Below, one piece after another: positions 1 through 5,025 of a stretch of DNA of 5,025 nt. Positions within the stretch are counted from its first letter, which is position 1, and each line of letters starts with the position of its first letter. The translations under genes were made by a program, and so were the position numbers. Below the pieces are notes generated by a model. It searched no databases, was not told where the DNA came from, and worked only from the letters and a program-made list of their open reading frames with translations. Source of the stretch: Pseudomonadota bacterium (GTDB taxonomy: Bacteria > Pseudomonadota > Alphaproteobacteria > Acetobacterales > Acetobacteraceae). The DNA lies in the NCBI GenBank assembly GCA_021805485.1, contig JAJZFF010000663.1:1-5025 (forward strand), read 5' to 3'.

Positions 1-648
1 GGGGCGTGCATGCGCCCTGCTGACCTGCCCCGCTGGCACCCGTTCTTCCGCTTCTCGGTTCGCTTCGACATCACACCGGAGCAGGAGATCGGGCCACGCT
101 TGCGCGCCCTCGGCTACGCGCCCCGCGATCTTCGCTGCGTGGTGCTGACCCATCTGCATACGGATCATGCCGGCGGGCTGGCGCACGTCGCCGGTTGCCC
201 GACGCTGGTCTCGCTCGACGAGCTGGCGGCGGCGCGCGGGCCCGCGGGGCGGCTAGGCGGCTATCTGCCGCATCGCTGGCCGAGCGATTTCTCGCCGCAG
301 CCGATCGGCTTCGCGCCGATGGCGCTCGGACCGTTCCAGGAAGGTCTGGCGCTGACCCGGGCGGGGGATGTCGTCGTCGTGCCGACGCCTGGCCACACCC
401 CGGGGCATGTCTCGGTGGTCGTCCGGCGTGACGGACTCAACATTCTCATCGCCGGTGACACCAGCTACGCCGAGCAGGGCCTGCGCGAGGGCGTGGCCGG
501 CGGGGTGACGTCGACCCCGGCGCTGGAGATTGCCACGCTGGCGTCCATACGCCGCTGGGCCGAGGCTGAGCCGGTCGTCTATCTGCCCAGCCACGATCCC
601 GAGGCGCCAGCGCGTCTCGCCGCCAGCCGGCCCGTGTTTCCCCGCTGA
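1..648 (+). CDS. MBL-fold metallo-hydrolase, N-acyl-homoserine-lactonase (AiiA-like) group, 5' truncated
   Basis: Probable zinc-dependent hydrolase, perhaps opening lactone or ester rings; the true substrate is unknown. Counting from the first in-window ATG (base 10), the HxHxDH motif THLHTDHAGG gives H48, H50, D52 and H53. TPGHTPGH supplies H129, AGDTSY the bridging D150, and LPSHD the last ligand H195, so the full set of seven metal ligands is present in the family order. Y153, three residues after D150, matches the active-site Tyr194 of Bacillus AiiA, also in a D-x-S-Y context. No signal peptide can be judged. The frame is open to base 1, and only 47 residues precede the first metal ligand against about 103 in AiiA, so the N-terminal strands lie upstream and base 10 is not the real start. 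The stop is TGA at 646-648. The gene faces the minus-strand genes and is probably a separate unit. Fold certain; lactonase activity is inferred and could instead be another MBL esterase. Confidence 0.88.
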   Translation, partial: GACMRPADLPRWHPFFRFSVRFDITPEQEIGPRLRALGYAPRDLRCVVLTHLHTDHAGGLAHVAGCPTLVSLDELAAARGPAGRLGGYLPHRWPSDFSPQPIGFAPMALGPFQEGLALTRAGDVVVVPTPGHTPGHVSVVVRRDGLNILIAGDTSYAEQGLREGVAGGVTSTPALEIATLASIRRWAEAEPVVYLPSHDPEAPARLAASRPVFPR

Positions 649-668
649 AGCCGGGCGCGAGGGGCAGA

Positions 669-857
669 TCAGTTCCGTTTGAGGCTGGCCCGACCGGGAC
701 GATCCAGCACGCGGAACGCGAGCGAGAGCAGCCGGTCCGCCGTGGTCTGGTAGCCGGCGCGGTCGGCGTCCTGGGCGAGCGAGAGAATTCGGTCGGCGAG
801 CATCAGCGGGCTGGTGACGCCGCGGGCGGAAGCCTCGATGTCAGCGATCTTGTACAT
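669..857 (-). CDS. Conserved-looking small protein of unknown function, 62 residues
   Basis: Function not recognised. The product starts MYKIADIEASARG and then reads as two amphipathic helices rich in Leu, Ala, Asp and Arg (roughly residues 16-34 and 38-53), ending in a basic tail (GRASLKRN). There is no signal peptide, membrane segment, cysteine or metal motif. The ATG at 857 is chosen because AGGGGA lies 8 bases upstream. A longer frame from an ATG at 926 has no Shine-Dalgarno, and its extra 23 residues would be translated through a perfect stem-loop. The gene follows the ribbon-helix-helix gene on the same strand after 74 bases, so it could be the distal gene of the operon or have its own promoter. 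It ends 20 bases from the stop of the convergent hydrolase gene. Small helical proteins of this style are common in Rhizobiales (general recollection, not a search). Coding status is supported by the ribosome site and codon pattern only. Confidence 0.68.
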   Translation of the reverse strand: MYKIADIEASARGVTSPLMLADRILSLAQDADRAGYQTTADRLLSLAFRVLDRPGRASLKRN

Positions 858-871
858 GGGAGTTTTCCCCT
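858..871 (-). promoter_or_regulatory. Ribosome binding site of the 62-residue gene, within a small hairpin
   Basis: On the minus strand AGGGGA is followed by eight bases and then ATG (857-855), which fixes this start. The same bases can fold: GGGA (869-866) pairs with TCCC (861-858) across the four-base loop AAAC, placing most of the Shine-Dalgarno in a 4-bp stem that touches the start codon. Such a stem is weak on its own but lies directly against the larger stem-loop at 870-904. Any regulatory effect is inference. Confidence 0.5.
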
Positions 872-904
872 GAGTGCCATCGGGTGTTTCCCGATGGCAC
901 CCAG
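870..904 (-). promoter_or_regulatory. 15-bp stem-loop in the leader of the 62-residue gene
   Basis: Read on the minus strand, CTGGGTGCCATCGGG (904-890) pairs with CCCGATGGCACTCAG (884-870) across the five-base loop AAACA. The inner 11 pairs are perfect; the outer four are G.U, G-C, U-A and C-G. On the plus strand the G.U position would be a C-A mismatch, which slightly favours action as minus-strand RNA. No U run follows on either strand, so it is not a textbook intrinsic terminator. It sits 28 bases after the ribbon-helix-helix stop, and its last base is the first G of the GGGG core of the downstream ribosome site. Possible roles: an attenuating or mRNA-stabilising structure between operon segments, a U-less terminator, or a palindromic protein-binding site. 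The structure is certain from the sequence; the role is open. Confidence 0.7.
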
Positions 905-931
905 TCTCGGCACGCCCCCCTTGCATAATCG

Positions 932-1144
932 TTAACGCCGCAGGGATTCGAGTAACGCGACACGCAGCGCCGAGGCGAGCGGCCGGCCGGGCGGACGCTG
1001 GGCGTCGATCTCGGCCAGCAGCGCCGCCAAAGCCTGTCCGCGCGACGCGGCCAGCGCCGCCAGACCGGACCAGAATTCGGCTTCGAGCGCGATGGAGGTA
1101 CGGTGGCCGGCGAGCGAGACGCTGCGCTTGACCAGGCCGGGCAC
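932..1144 (-). CDS. Ribbon-helix-helix domain protein, 70 residues
   Basis: Matches the alphaproteobacterial ribbon-helix-helix family (Pfam RHH_4 type) by its N-terminal pattern LVKRSVSLAGHRTSIALE, which forms the DNA-contacting beta strand. Helix A follows (about residues 22-36, containing the typical EFW), then helix B with ALAALLAEID and a C-terminal ALRVALLESLRR segment. Such proteins are dimeric DNA binders, but the target of this family is not established, so a regulatory role is inferred. The start is GTG at 1144, only three bases (GCC) after the fumarase TGA and in the same frame as the fumarase. GGACGG, inside the last fumarase codons, ends 7 bases before the GTG and could serve as ribosome site, so translation is probably coupled. 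No methionine codon exists elsewhere in the frame. The stop is TAA at 934-932. From memory, fumC followed by such a gene recurs in alphaproteobacteria, often with another small gene between; none is present here. Confidence 0.85.
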   Translation of the reverse strand: MPGLVKRSVSLAGHRTSIALEAEFWSGLAALAASRGQALAALLAEIDAQRPPGRPLASALRVALLESLRR

Positions 1145-1147
1145 GGC

Positions 1148-2554
1148 TCAGCCGTCCACCGCGTGCGGGCGGACCATGCGCGCCGGCACCACCAGGCGAT
1201 CGAACTCCTCTTCGGTGAGCAGACCCAGCCTCGCCGCCGCCGCCTTCAGGGTAAGGTTCCCGGCCAGCGCCGTGCGCGCGATGCGCACCGCCGCGTCGTA
1301 GCCGAGGCGCGGGGCGAGCGCGGTGACGAGCATCGGCGAGCGAGCCAGGCTCTCGGCGATGCGGGCACGGTCCGGAACCAGCTTGGCCACCATGTTCTCG
1401 GCGAAGCTGGTCGCCGCGTCGGCCAGCAGGCGGGCGGATTGCAGGACGTTATGGATGATCACCGGCTTGAAGACATTGAGCTCCAGAAAGCTCTGCGCGC
1501 CGGCGATGGTGACCGCGACATGGTTGCCCATCACCTGGGCGGCGACCATGGTCAGGGCCTCGCACTGGGTCGGGTTGGTCTTACCCGGCATGATCGACGA
1601 GGCGAGTCCGTCCGCGGGAATCACGAGTTCGCCGAGGCCGCCGCGCGGGCCCGAGCCGAGCAGACGGATATCGTTGCCGAGCTTGGTCAGCGAGACCGCT
1701 ATGACGTTGAAGGCGCCGGAGAGCTCGACGAAGGCATCGTGCGCGCCCATGCCCTCGAACTTGTTCGGGTTGGGCGCGAAGGCGAACCCGGTGAGGGCGG
1801 CCATGCGCTCGCAGAAGACGCGGTCGAAATCCGGGGGGCAGTTGAGACCCGTGCCAACCGCGGTGCCGCCCTGCGGCAGGGCCAGCAGGCGGGGCATGAC
1901 CGCGGCGAGGCGATCGAGCCCGAGTTCGATCTGCCGCGCCCAGGCACCGAATTCCTGGCCGAGCGTCACCGGCACGGCATCCATCATGTGGGTGCGGCCG
2001 AGTTTGACGATGTCGTCCCACTCGGCGGCGCGGGCGGCGAGCCCGGCGCGCAGCACCCCGAGGGCCGGAACCAGCCGGCGCTGCACCGCGTCGACGGAAG
2101 CGACGTGCATCACGGTCGGGAAACTGTCGTTGGAGGACTGGCTGCGGTTGACGTGATCGTTGGGGTGGATCGGGCTGCGGGCGCCGCGCGGCCCGCCGAG
2201 ACGCTCATTGGCGCGGTTGGCGATGACCTCGTTGGCATTCATGTTGGTCTGGGTGCCCGATCCGGTCTGCCAGACATGCAGCGGGAACTCGACGTCCATC
2301 TCGCCGTCGGCGATTTCCCGGGCCGCCGCCGCGATCGGCAGCGCGAGTTCGGCCGGCAGCGCGCCGAGCGCGAGATTGGCCTCGGCCGCCGCCAGCTTCT
2401 GCAGCCCGACGGCGCGGATCAGCCCCGGCGGGAAACGTTCCTCGCCGATGCGGAACAGACGCCGCGCGCGCTCAGTCTGCGGCCCCCAGTAGCGCTCGGC
2501 CGCGATTTCGATGCTGCCGAGACTGTCCGTCTCGGTGCGCGTGGCACCGGACAC
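1148..2554 (-). CDS. fumC: Class II fumarate hydratase (fumarase C), 468 residues
   Basis: Interconverts fumarate and L-malate in the cytosol as a homotetramer without an iron-sulfur cluster. Family landmarks, numbered from the GTG start: SGTQTNMNANE near 98-109, the B-site-like HPNDHVN (130-136) and SQSSNDSFPT (138-147), GRTHMMDAVP with the catalytic-dyad histidine H189, NKFE (264-267), and the signature loop SSIMPGKTNP (319-328) with catalytic S319 plus K325 and N327. The length agrees with E. coli FumC (467). The GTG at 2554 is preferred: it lies five bases after the dehydrogenase stop, and the protein then begins SGATRTETDSLG, as fumarases do. A longer frame to 2614 would add 20 Arg-rich residues overlapping the upstream gene. 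Odd points: the loop before the double Ser reads PADGLA instead of the usual PENEPG, and AGAQSFLELN replaces the usual GG..G.FELN. Aspartase is less likely because of SSNDSFPT and GRTH. Downstream is the ribbon-helix-helix gene, three bases away. Confidence 0.93.
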   Translation of the reverse strand: MSGATRTETDSLGSIEIAAERYWGPQTERARRLFRIGEERFPPGLIRAVGLQKLAAAEANLALGALPAELALPIAAAAREIADGEMDVEFPLHVWQTGSGTQTNMNANEVIANRANERLGGPRGARSPIHPNDHVNRSQSSNDSFPTVMHVASVDAVQRRLVPALGVLRAGLAARAAEWDDIVKLGRTHMMDAVPVTLGQEFGAWARQIELGLDRLAAVMPRLLALPQGGTAVGTGLNCPPDFDRVFCERMAALTGFAFAPNPNKFEGMGAHDAFVELSGAFNVIAVSLTKLGNDIRLLGSGPRGGLGELVIPADGLASSIMPGKTNPTQCEALTMVAAQVMGNHVAVTIAGAQSFLELNVFKPVIIHNVLQSARLLADAATSFAENMVAKLVPDRARIAESLARSPMLVTALAPRLGYDAAVRIARTALAGNLTLKAAAARLGLLTEEEFDRLVVPARMVRPHAVDG

Positions 2555-2558
2555 GCGG

Positions 2559-2565
2559 CCTACCC
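2559..2565 (-). promoter_or_regulatory. Ribosome binding site of fumC overlapping the upstream stop codon
   Basis: Minus-strand GGGTAGG ends four bases before the GTG at 2554 and contains the TAG stop of the dehydrogenase gene (2562-2560). It supports the GTG as the fumarase start and suggests stop-start translational coupling, with ribosomes finishing the dehydrogenase reinitiating on fumC. The match to the anti-Shine-Dalgarno is moderate and the spacing short. Confidence 0.45.
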
Positions 2566-3651
2566 GGGCGAGGCGACGCCGAACTCGCCGGCGGTGGCGC
2601 GGATCGCCGCCCACGTGCCCGCGGCGAGCGGAATGCCGTCGCGCTCGCGCGCCGCGCGGGTGCGCGCCTCCGGCTCGCCCGGCACCAGCACCTCGCCGCC
2701 CGCGCTCGCCGGGCGCGCGGCTTTCATATAGGCCGCGTAGTCCTGCGCACGCTGAACGAAGTCCGCCGTGCCGAAGCCGTTCGGATCGACATAAACGGAG
2801 AACATGCCGTTGGCGATGCGCCCGCGCTGCCCGCCAGGGATCGGCCCCGACGTGCCGCCGGCGCTGAGGCAGCCGGCGAGAATTTCACACATGAAGGCCA
2901 GACCCGACCCCTTGTGCTCGCCAAAGGTGCGCAACGCCCCGAGGCCCTTGGAGGCATCGCGCGGGCCGCCCGGGACGACCGGGCCGTAGAGTTGGGCCGG
3001 ATCGGCGGAAAGCGCCCCGTCCGGGCCGATCAGCGCGCCGTGCGGCACCGGCTTGCCGCCATCGGCGGCGACCAGCACCTTGCCCTCGGCCACCATGGAG
3101 GTGGCGAAATCGAGCACCATCGGCACGCCGCCATCCGAGGGCGCGGCGATGCAGATCGGGTCGGTGGAAAAGCGCCGGTCCACCCCGCCGAACGGGGCCA
3201 CCAATTCGCCGCCGAAGACATTGACGAAATGCAGTGAAACCAGCCCGGCCGCGGCCGCACGCTCGCCCCAGTCGCCGATGCGGCCGAGATGGCCGGAATT
3301 GCGCAGCGCCACGGCCGCCAGCCCGTGCCGCTTCGCCTTCTCGATGCCGAGATCGACGGCGAGCGGGCCGATGGTCTGGCCGAAGCCGAAATTGCCGTCG
3401 ACCAGCGCATGCGTCGGCGCATCATTGACCAGGGTCAGCCCCTGTCCGGCGCGGACATGGCCCTGTTTGAGCCACTGGATGTAGCGCGGCACGCGGATGA
3501 CGCCGTGGCTGTCATGGCCGGCGAGATTGGCGGAGACGAGATATCGCCCGATCCGCTCGGCCTCCACCGCCTCGCAGCCGGCAGCGGCAAAAATAGCGGC
3601 AACGAACGCCCGCAGCGCCGGCACCGGAATCGTCGCGATCGCATCAGCCAT
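2560..3651 (-). CDS. Ldh_2-family malate/lactate-type NAD(P)H-dependent oxidoreductase, 363 residues
   Basis: Belongs to the Ldh_2 family (malate, L-lactate, ureidoglycolate, sulfolactate and imino-acid dehydrogenases/reductases), which is unrelated in fold to classical Rossmann malate dehydrogenase. Numbered from the ATG at 3651: AGHDSHGVIRVPRY contains the family Ser-His pair S48-H49, NSGHLGRIGDW carries H121 (equivalent to the catalytic His116 of E. coli AllD, by recollected alignment), DFATSMVAEGKV (181-192) is the conserved cofactor-proximal strand, and GEHKGSGLAFMCEILAG (244-260) is the other hallmark. The length is typical. The ATG is chosen over a GTG at 3684 because a run of seven G precedes it by six bases and homologues begin close to this point. 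The stop is TAG at 2562-2560. The substrate cannot be deduced. Being directly upstream of fumarase makes malate to oxaloacetate attractive, but many relatives act on other 2-hydroxyacids. It lies 33 bases after the lyase gene and 5 before fumC, so is almost certainly co-transcribed. Confidence 0.92.
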   Translation of the reverse strand: MADAIATIPVPALRAFVAAIFAAAGCEAVEAERIGRYLVSANLAGHDSHGVIRVPRYIQWLKQGHVRAGQGLTLVNDAPTHALVDGNFGFGQTIGPLAVDLGIEKAKRHGLAAVALRNSGHLGRIGDWGERAAAAGLVSLHFVNVFGGELVAPFGGVDRRFSTDPICIAAPSDGGVPMVLDFATSMVAEGKVLVAADGGKPVPHGALIGPDGALSADPAQLYGPVVPGGPRDASKGLGALRTFGEHKGSGLAFMCEILAGCLSAGGTSGPIPGGQRGRIANGMFSVYVDPNGFGTADFVQRAQDYAAYMKAARPASAGGEVLVPGEPEARTRAARERDGIPLAAGTWAAIRATAGEFGVASPG

Positions 3652-3657
3652 GTGTGT

Positions 3658-3664
3658 CCCCCCC
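3658..3664 (-). promoter_or_regulatory. G-run ribosome binding site of the Ldh_2 gene
   Basis: Seven consecutive G on the minus strand, followed by ACACAC and the ATG at 3651, are the only purine-rich element in the 33-base gap after the lyase stop. They support the ATG rather than the GTG that directly follows the lyase stop. The match to AGGAGG is imperfect. Confidence 0.45.
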
Positions 3665-3684
3665 GTTTCGTCGATGTCTGGCAC

Positions 3685-5025
3685 TCACGCCCGCCGTGCC
3701 CGCGCGAGCACCCGGTCGATGAAGGCGTCGCTGCTGCCGAGATAGCGTGCCGGGTCGGTGAGGCGGGCGATCGCCGCGCCGTCCAGCCGCGATGTCACCG
3801 TCGCCTCGCGCCCGAGCGCCGACGCGAGCGGGATGCGCTCGGCGAGGGCGACGTCGCAGGCATGCTTGACGGCGTGGTGCGCCGCCTCGCGCCCGAGCGC
3901 CGGGGCGAGCCCCATCATCACCGCCTCGGCAACGATCGCCCCGCCGGTGGCGTCGAGATTGCGGCCCATGCGCGCCGCATCGACCACCATGCCCTCCGCG
4001 ATGGTGCGCGCGTGGAGCAGGGCGCCGTGGGCGAGCACGAAGGCCTGCGGCAGCGCCAGCATCTCCGCCTGCCAGGGTCCGGTGGCCCGCTCATGGTCCT
4101 GCGCCATGGCGCCCTGCATCAGCGGCACCAGCGCCTGCACGCCACGGGATGCGGCGAGGATGTATTCCGAGGCGATCGGGTTGCGCTTCTGCGGCATGGT
4201 CGATGAGGCGCCGCGGCCGGCGACGTAGGGCTCGGTGACCTCGGCGATCTCGGTCTGGGCAAGCAGGATGATATCGGTGGCGAATTTGGCGAGGCTGCCG
4301 GTGAGCAGGCCGAGGAATCCCACTGCCTCGACCAGGCCGTCCCGTGCCACGTGCCATGGCGCCGGTGGGGCCGCGAGGCCGAGCGTCTCGGCCAGGCCCG
4401 TCATCACTGCGAGCCCGTGCTCGCCGAGCGAGGCGAGCGTGCCGGCTGCGCCGCCGAACTGGACCTGTTCCACGCGGGGGCGCATCTGGTCCAGCCGCTC
4501 CAGATGGGTCACCAGCGGCATGAGCCAGATCGCGCATTTCAGCCCGAAGGTCACCGGCAAGGCGTGCTGCAGATGGGTCCGCCCGGCCATCACCGTGCCG
4601 CGATGGGCCTCCGCCTGCGCAGCCAGCGCGCCGATCGTGGCGACAAGGTCGGCGCGCAGCAGCCCGAGCCCGTCGCGGATCTGCAGCACCAATGCAGTGT
4701 CCATGATGTCCTGGGTGGTCGCGCCCCAATGGGTGTAGCCACCGGCGCCGGCCTGACGTGCCTCGGCCGCGCGTGACAACCCACGCACCAGCCCGACCAC
4801 CGGATAGCCAACATTTCGCACGCTGGCGGCGAGCTCGGCGGTATCGAGATGCTCCACGCGGGCGACCGCCTCGATCGCCGCCGCGGCAGTCCCCGGGATC
4901 AGCCCCAGCCCGGCCTCGACGCGGGCGAGCGCCGCCTCCACATCCAGCATGCGCTGCAGGAAGCTGCGCTCGTCGAACACCGCGCGCATGGCGTCGGAAC
5001 CGTAGAGCGTGCCGAAGACCACGCT
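3685..5025 (-). CDS. Class II fumarase/aspartase superfamily lyase, PcaB/adenylosuccinate-lyase-like, 5' end cut
   Basis: A C-N or C-C/C-O eliminating lyase, or a cycloisomerase, of the fumarase/aspartase superfamily. Numbered from the codon at 5022: GYTHWGATTQDIMDT (95-109) is conserved region 1, GRTHLQHALPVTFG (147-160) region 2 with the dyad-type H150, and GASSTMPQKRNP (271-282) the mobile signature loop with S273/S274, K279 and N281. The C-terminal domain ends PARYLGSSDAFIDRVL, a pattern seen in 3-carboxy-cis,cis-muconate cycloisomerase (PcaB). MPQKRNPIASE instead of MPHKRNP argues for the poorly characterised class-II fumarase/aspartase group rather than true PcaB or PurB. The frame stays open to the right edge; homologues usually have a few residues before the VVFGTLYGSDAMR segment, so the GTG at 5022 is probably internal and a short N-terminal piece is missing. 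The stop is TGA at 3687-3685. No beta-ketoadipate pathway gene is nearby. It heads a tight series with the Ldh_2 gene and fumC. Superfamily certain; substrate unknown. Confidence 0.9.
   Translation of the reverse strand, partial: SVVFGTLYGSDAMRAVFDERSFLQRMLDVEAALARVEAGLGLIPGTAAAAIEAVARVEHLDTAELAASVRNVGYPVVGLVRGLSRAAEARQAGAGGYTHWGATTQDIMDTALVLQIRDGLGLLRADLVATIGALAAQAEAHRGTVMAGRTHLQHALPVTFGLKCAIWLMPLVTHLERLDQMRPRVEQVQFGGAAGTLASLGEHGLAVMTGLAETLGLAAPPAPWHVARDGLVEAVGFLGLLTGSLAKFATDIILLAQTEIAEVTEPYVAGRGASSTMPQKRNPIASEYILAASRGVQALVPLMQGAMAQDHERATGPWQAEMLALPQAFVLAHGALLHARTIAEGMVVDAARMGRNLDATGGAIVAEAVMMGLAPALGREAAHHAVKHACDVALAERIPLASALGREATVTSRLDGAAIARLTDPARYLGSSDAFIDRVLARARRA

Noticed and set aside
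639..668. Terminator hairpin between the two convergent genes
   Set aside because: CCCCGC and GCGAGGGG can pair only with bulges, and no T run follows on either strand, so it is not convincing.
858..926. Longer start (ATG at 926) for the 62-residue gene
   Set aside because: There is no Shine-Dalgarno before it, and the extra 23 codons run through the stem-loop. The ATG at 857 has AGGGGA at good spacing.
905..953. Promoter for the 62-residue gene (GATTAT as a -10 element)
   Set aside because: The A/T-rich patch is visible, but no credible -35 hexamer lies 16-18 bases upstream (ACTCGA at best).
2555..2614. 20-residue N-terminal extension of fumarase
   Set aside because: The extension is Arg-rich, overlaps the end of the dehydrogenase gene and is unlike fumarase N-termini. 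The GTG at 2554 gives the expected length.
1103..2731. 542-codon open frame on the plus strand opposite fumC
   Set aside because: It mirrors the fumarase and the end of the Ldh_2 gene. Its translation is Arg/Gly/Ala/His-rich with no domain, as expected from a high-G+C antisense frame, whereas the minus strand carries clear enzyme motifs.
3658..3664. Phase-variable homopolymer switching Ldh_2 translation
   Set aside because: A seven-base G run is short and unremarkable in this G+C-rich DNA, and nothing else suggests phase variation.
3652..3684. GTG at 3684 as start of the Ldh_2 gene
   Set aside because: It directly follows the lyase stop and would add 11 residues translated through the G-run. 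The ATG at 3651 has that G-run at ribosome-site distance and fits the family length.
3289..4206. 305-codon plus-strand frame across the Ldh_2 and lyase genes
   Set aside because: It spans two real genes on the opposite strand, has low-complexity basic composition and no recognisable motif.

Overview
The window is a gene-dense stretch of a high-G+C chromosome. It looks alphaproteobacterial (Rhizobiales- or Rhodospirillales-like): codon third positions are strongly G/C, intergenic gaps are short, GTG starts are common, and a small ribbon-helix-helix gene of the type typical of alphaproteobacteria directly follows a class II fumarase gene. No rRNA, tRNA, CRISPR array, insertion sequence or phage gene is visible.

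Layout. At the left edge (1-648, + strand) is the 3' part of a metallo-beta-lactamase-fold hydrolase of the N-acyl-homoserine-lactonase (AiiA-like) group; its first ~50 residues lie outside the window. Everything else is on the minus strand and runs right to left as a tight series: a PcaB/adenylosuccinate-lyase-like class II fumarase/aspartase superfamily lyase (5025-3685, 5' end cut by the window), an Ldh_2/malate-type NAD(P)H-dependent 2-hydroxyacid dehydrogenase (3651-2560), a class II fumarase (2554-1148), a 70-residue ribbon-helix-helix protein (1144-932), then a 74-base gap holding a strong stem-loop, and a 62-residue protein of unknown function (857-669). This last gene converges on the hydrolase gene with a 20-base gap.

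How the genes may work together. Gaps of 33, 5 and 3 bases between the first four minus-strand genes indicate one transcript and probably translational coupling. Fumarase hydrates fumarate to L-malate, and one known activity of the Ldh_2 family is malate oxidation to oxaloacetate. If the upstream lyase releases fumarate from a substituted succinate, the three enzymes would be consecutive steps (substituted succinate to fumarate to malate to oxaloacetate). The lyase substrate cannot be read from the sequence, so this is a hypothesis.

Most notable points: the three-enzyme C4 cassette; a fumarase whose catalytic loop lacks the usual Glu-Pro-Gly before the double serine; the fumarase and ribbon-helix-helix genes in the same frame, separated by one stop codon and one sense codon; and a 15-bp stem-loop ending at the Shine-Dalgarno sequence of the small unknown gene.
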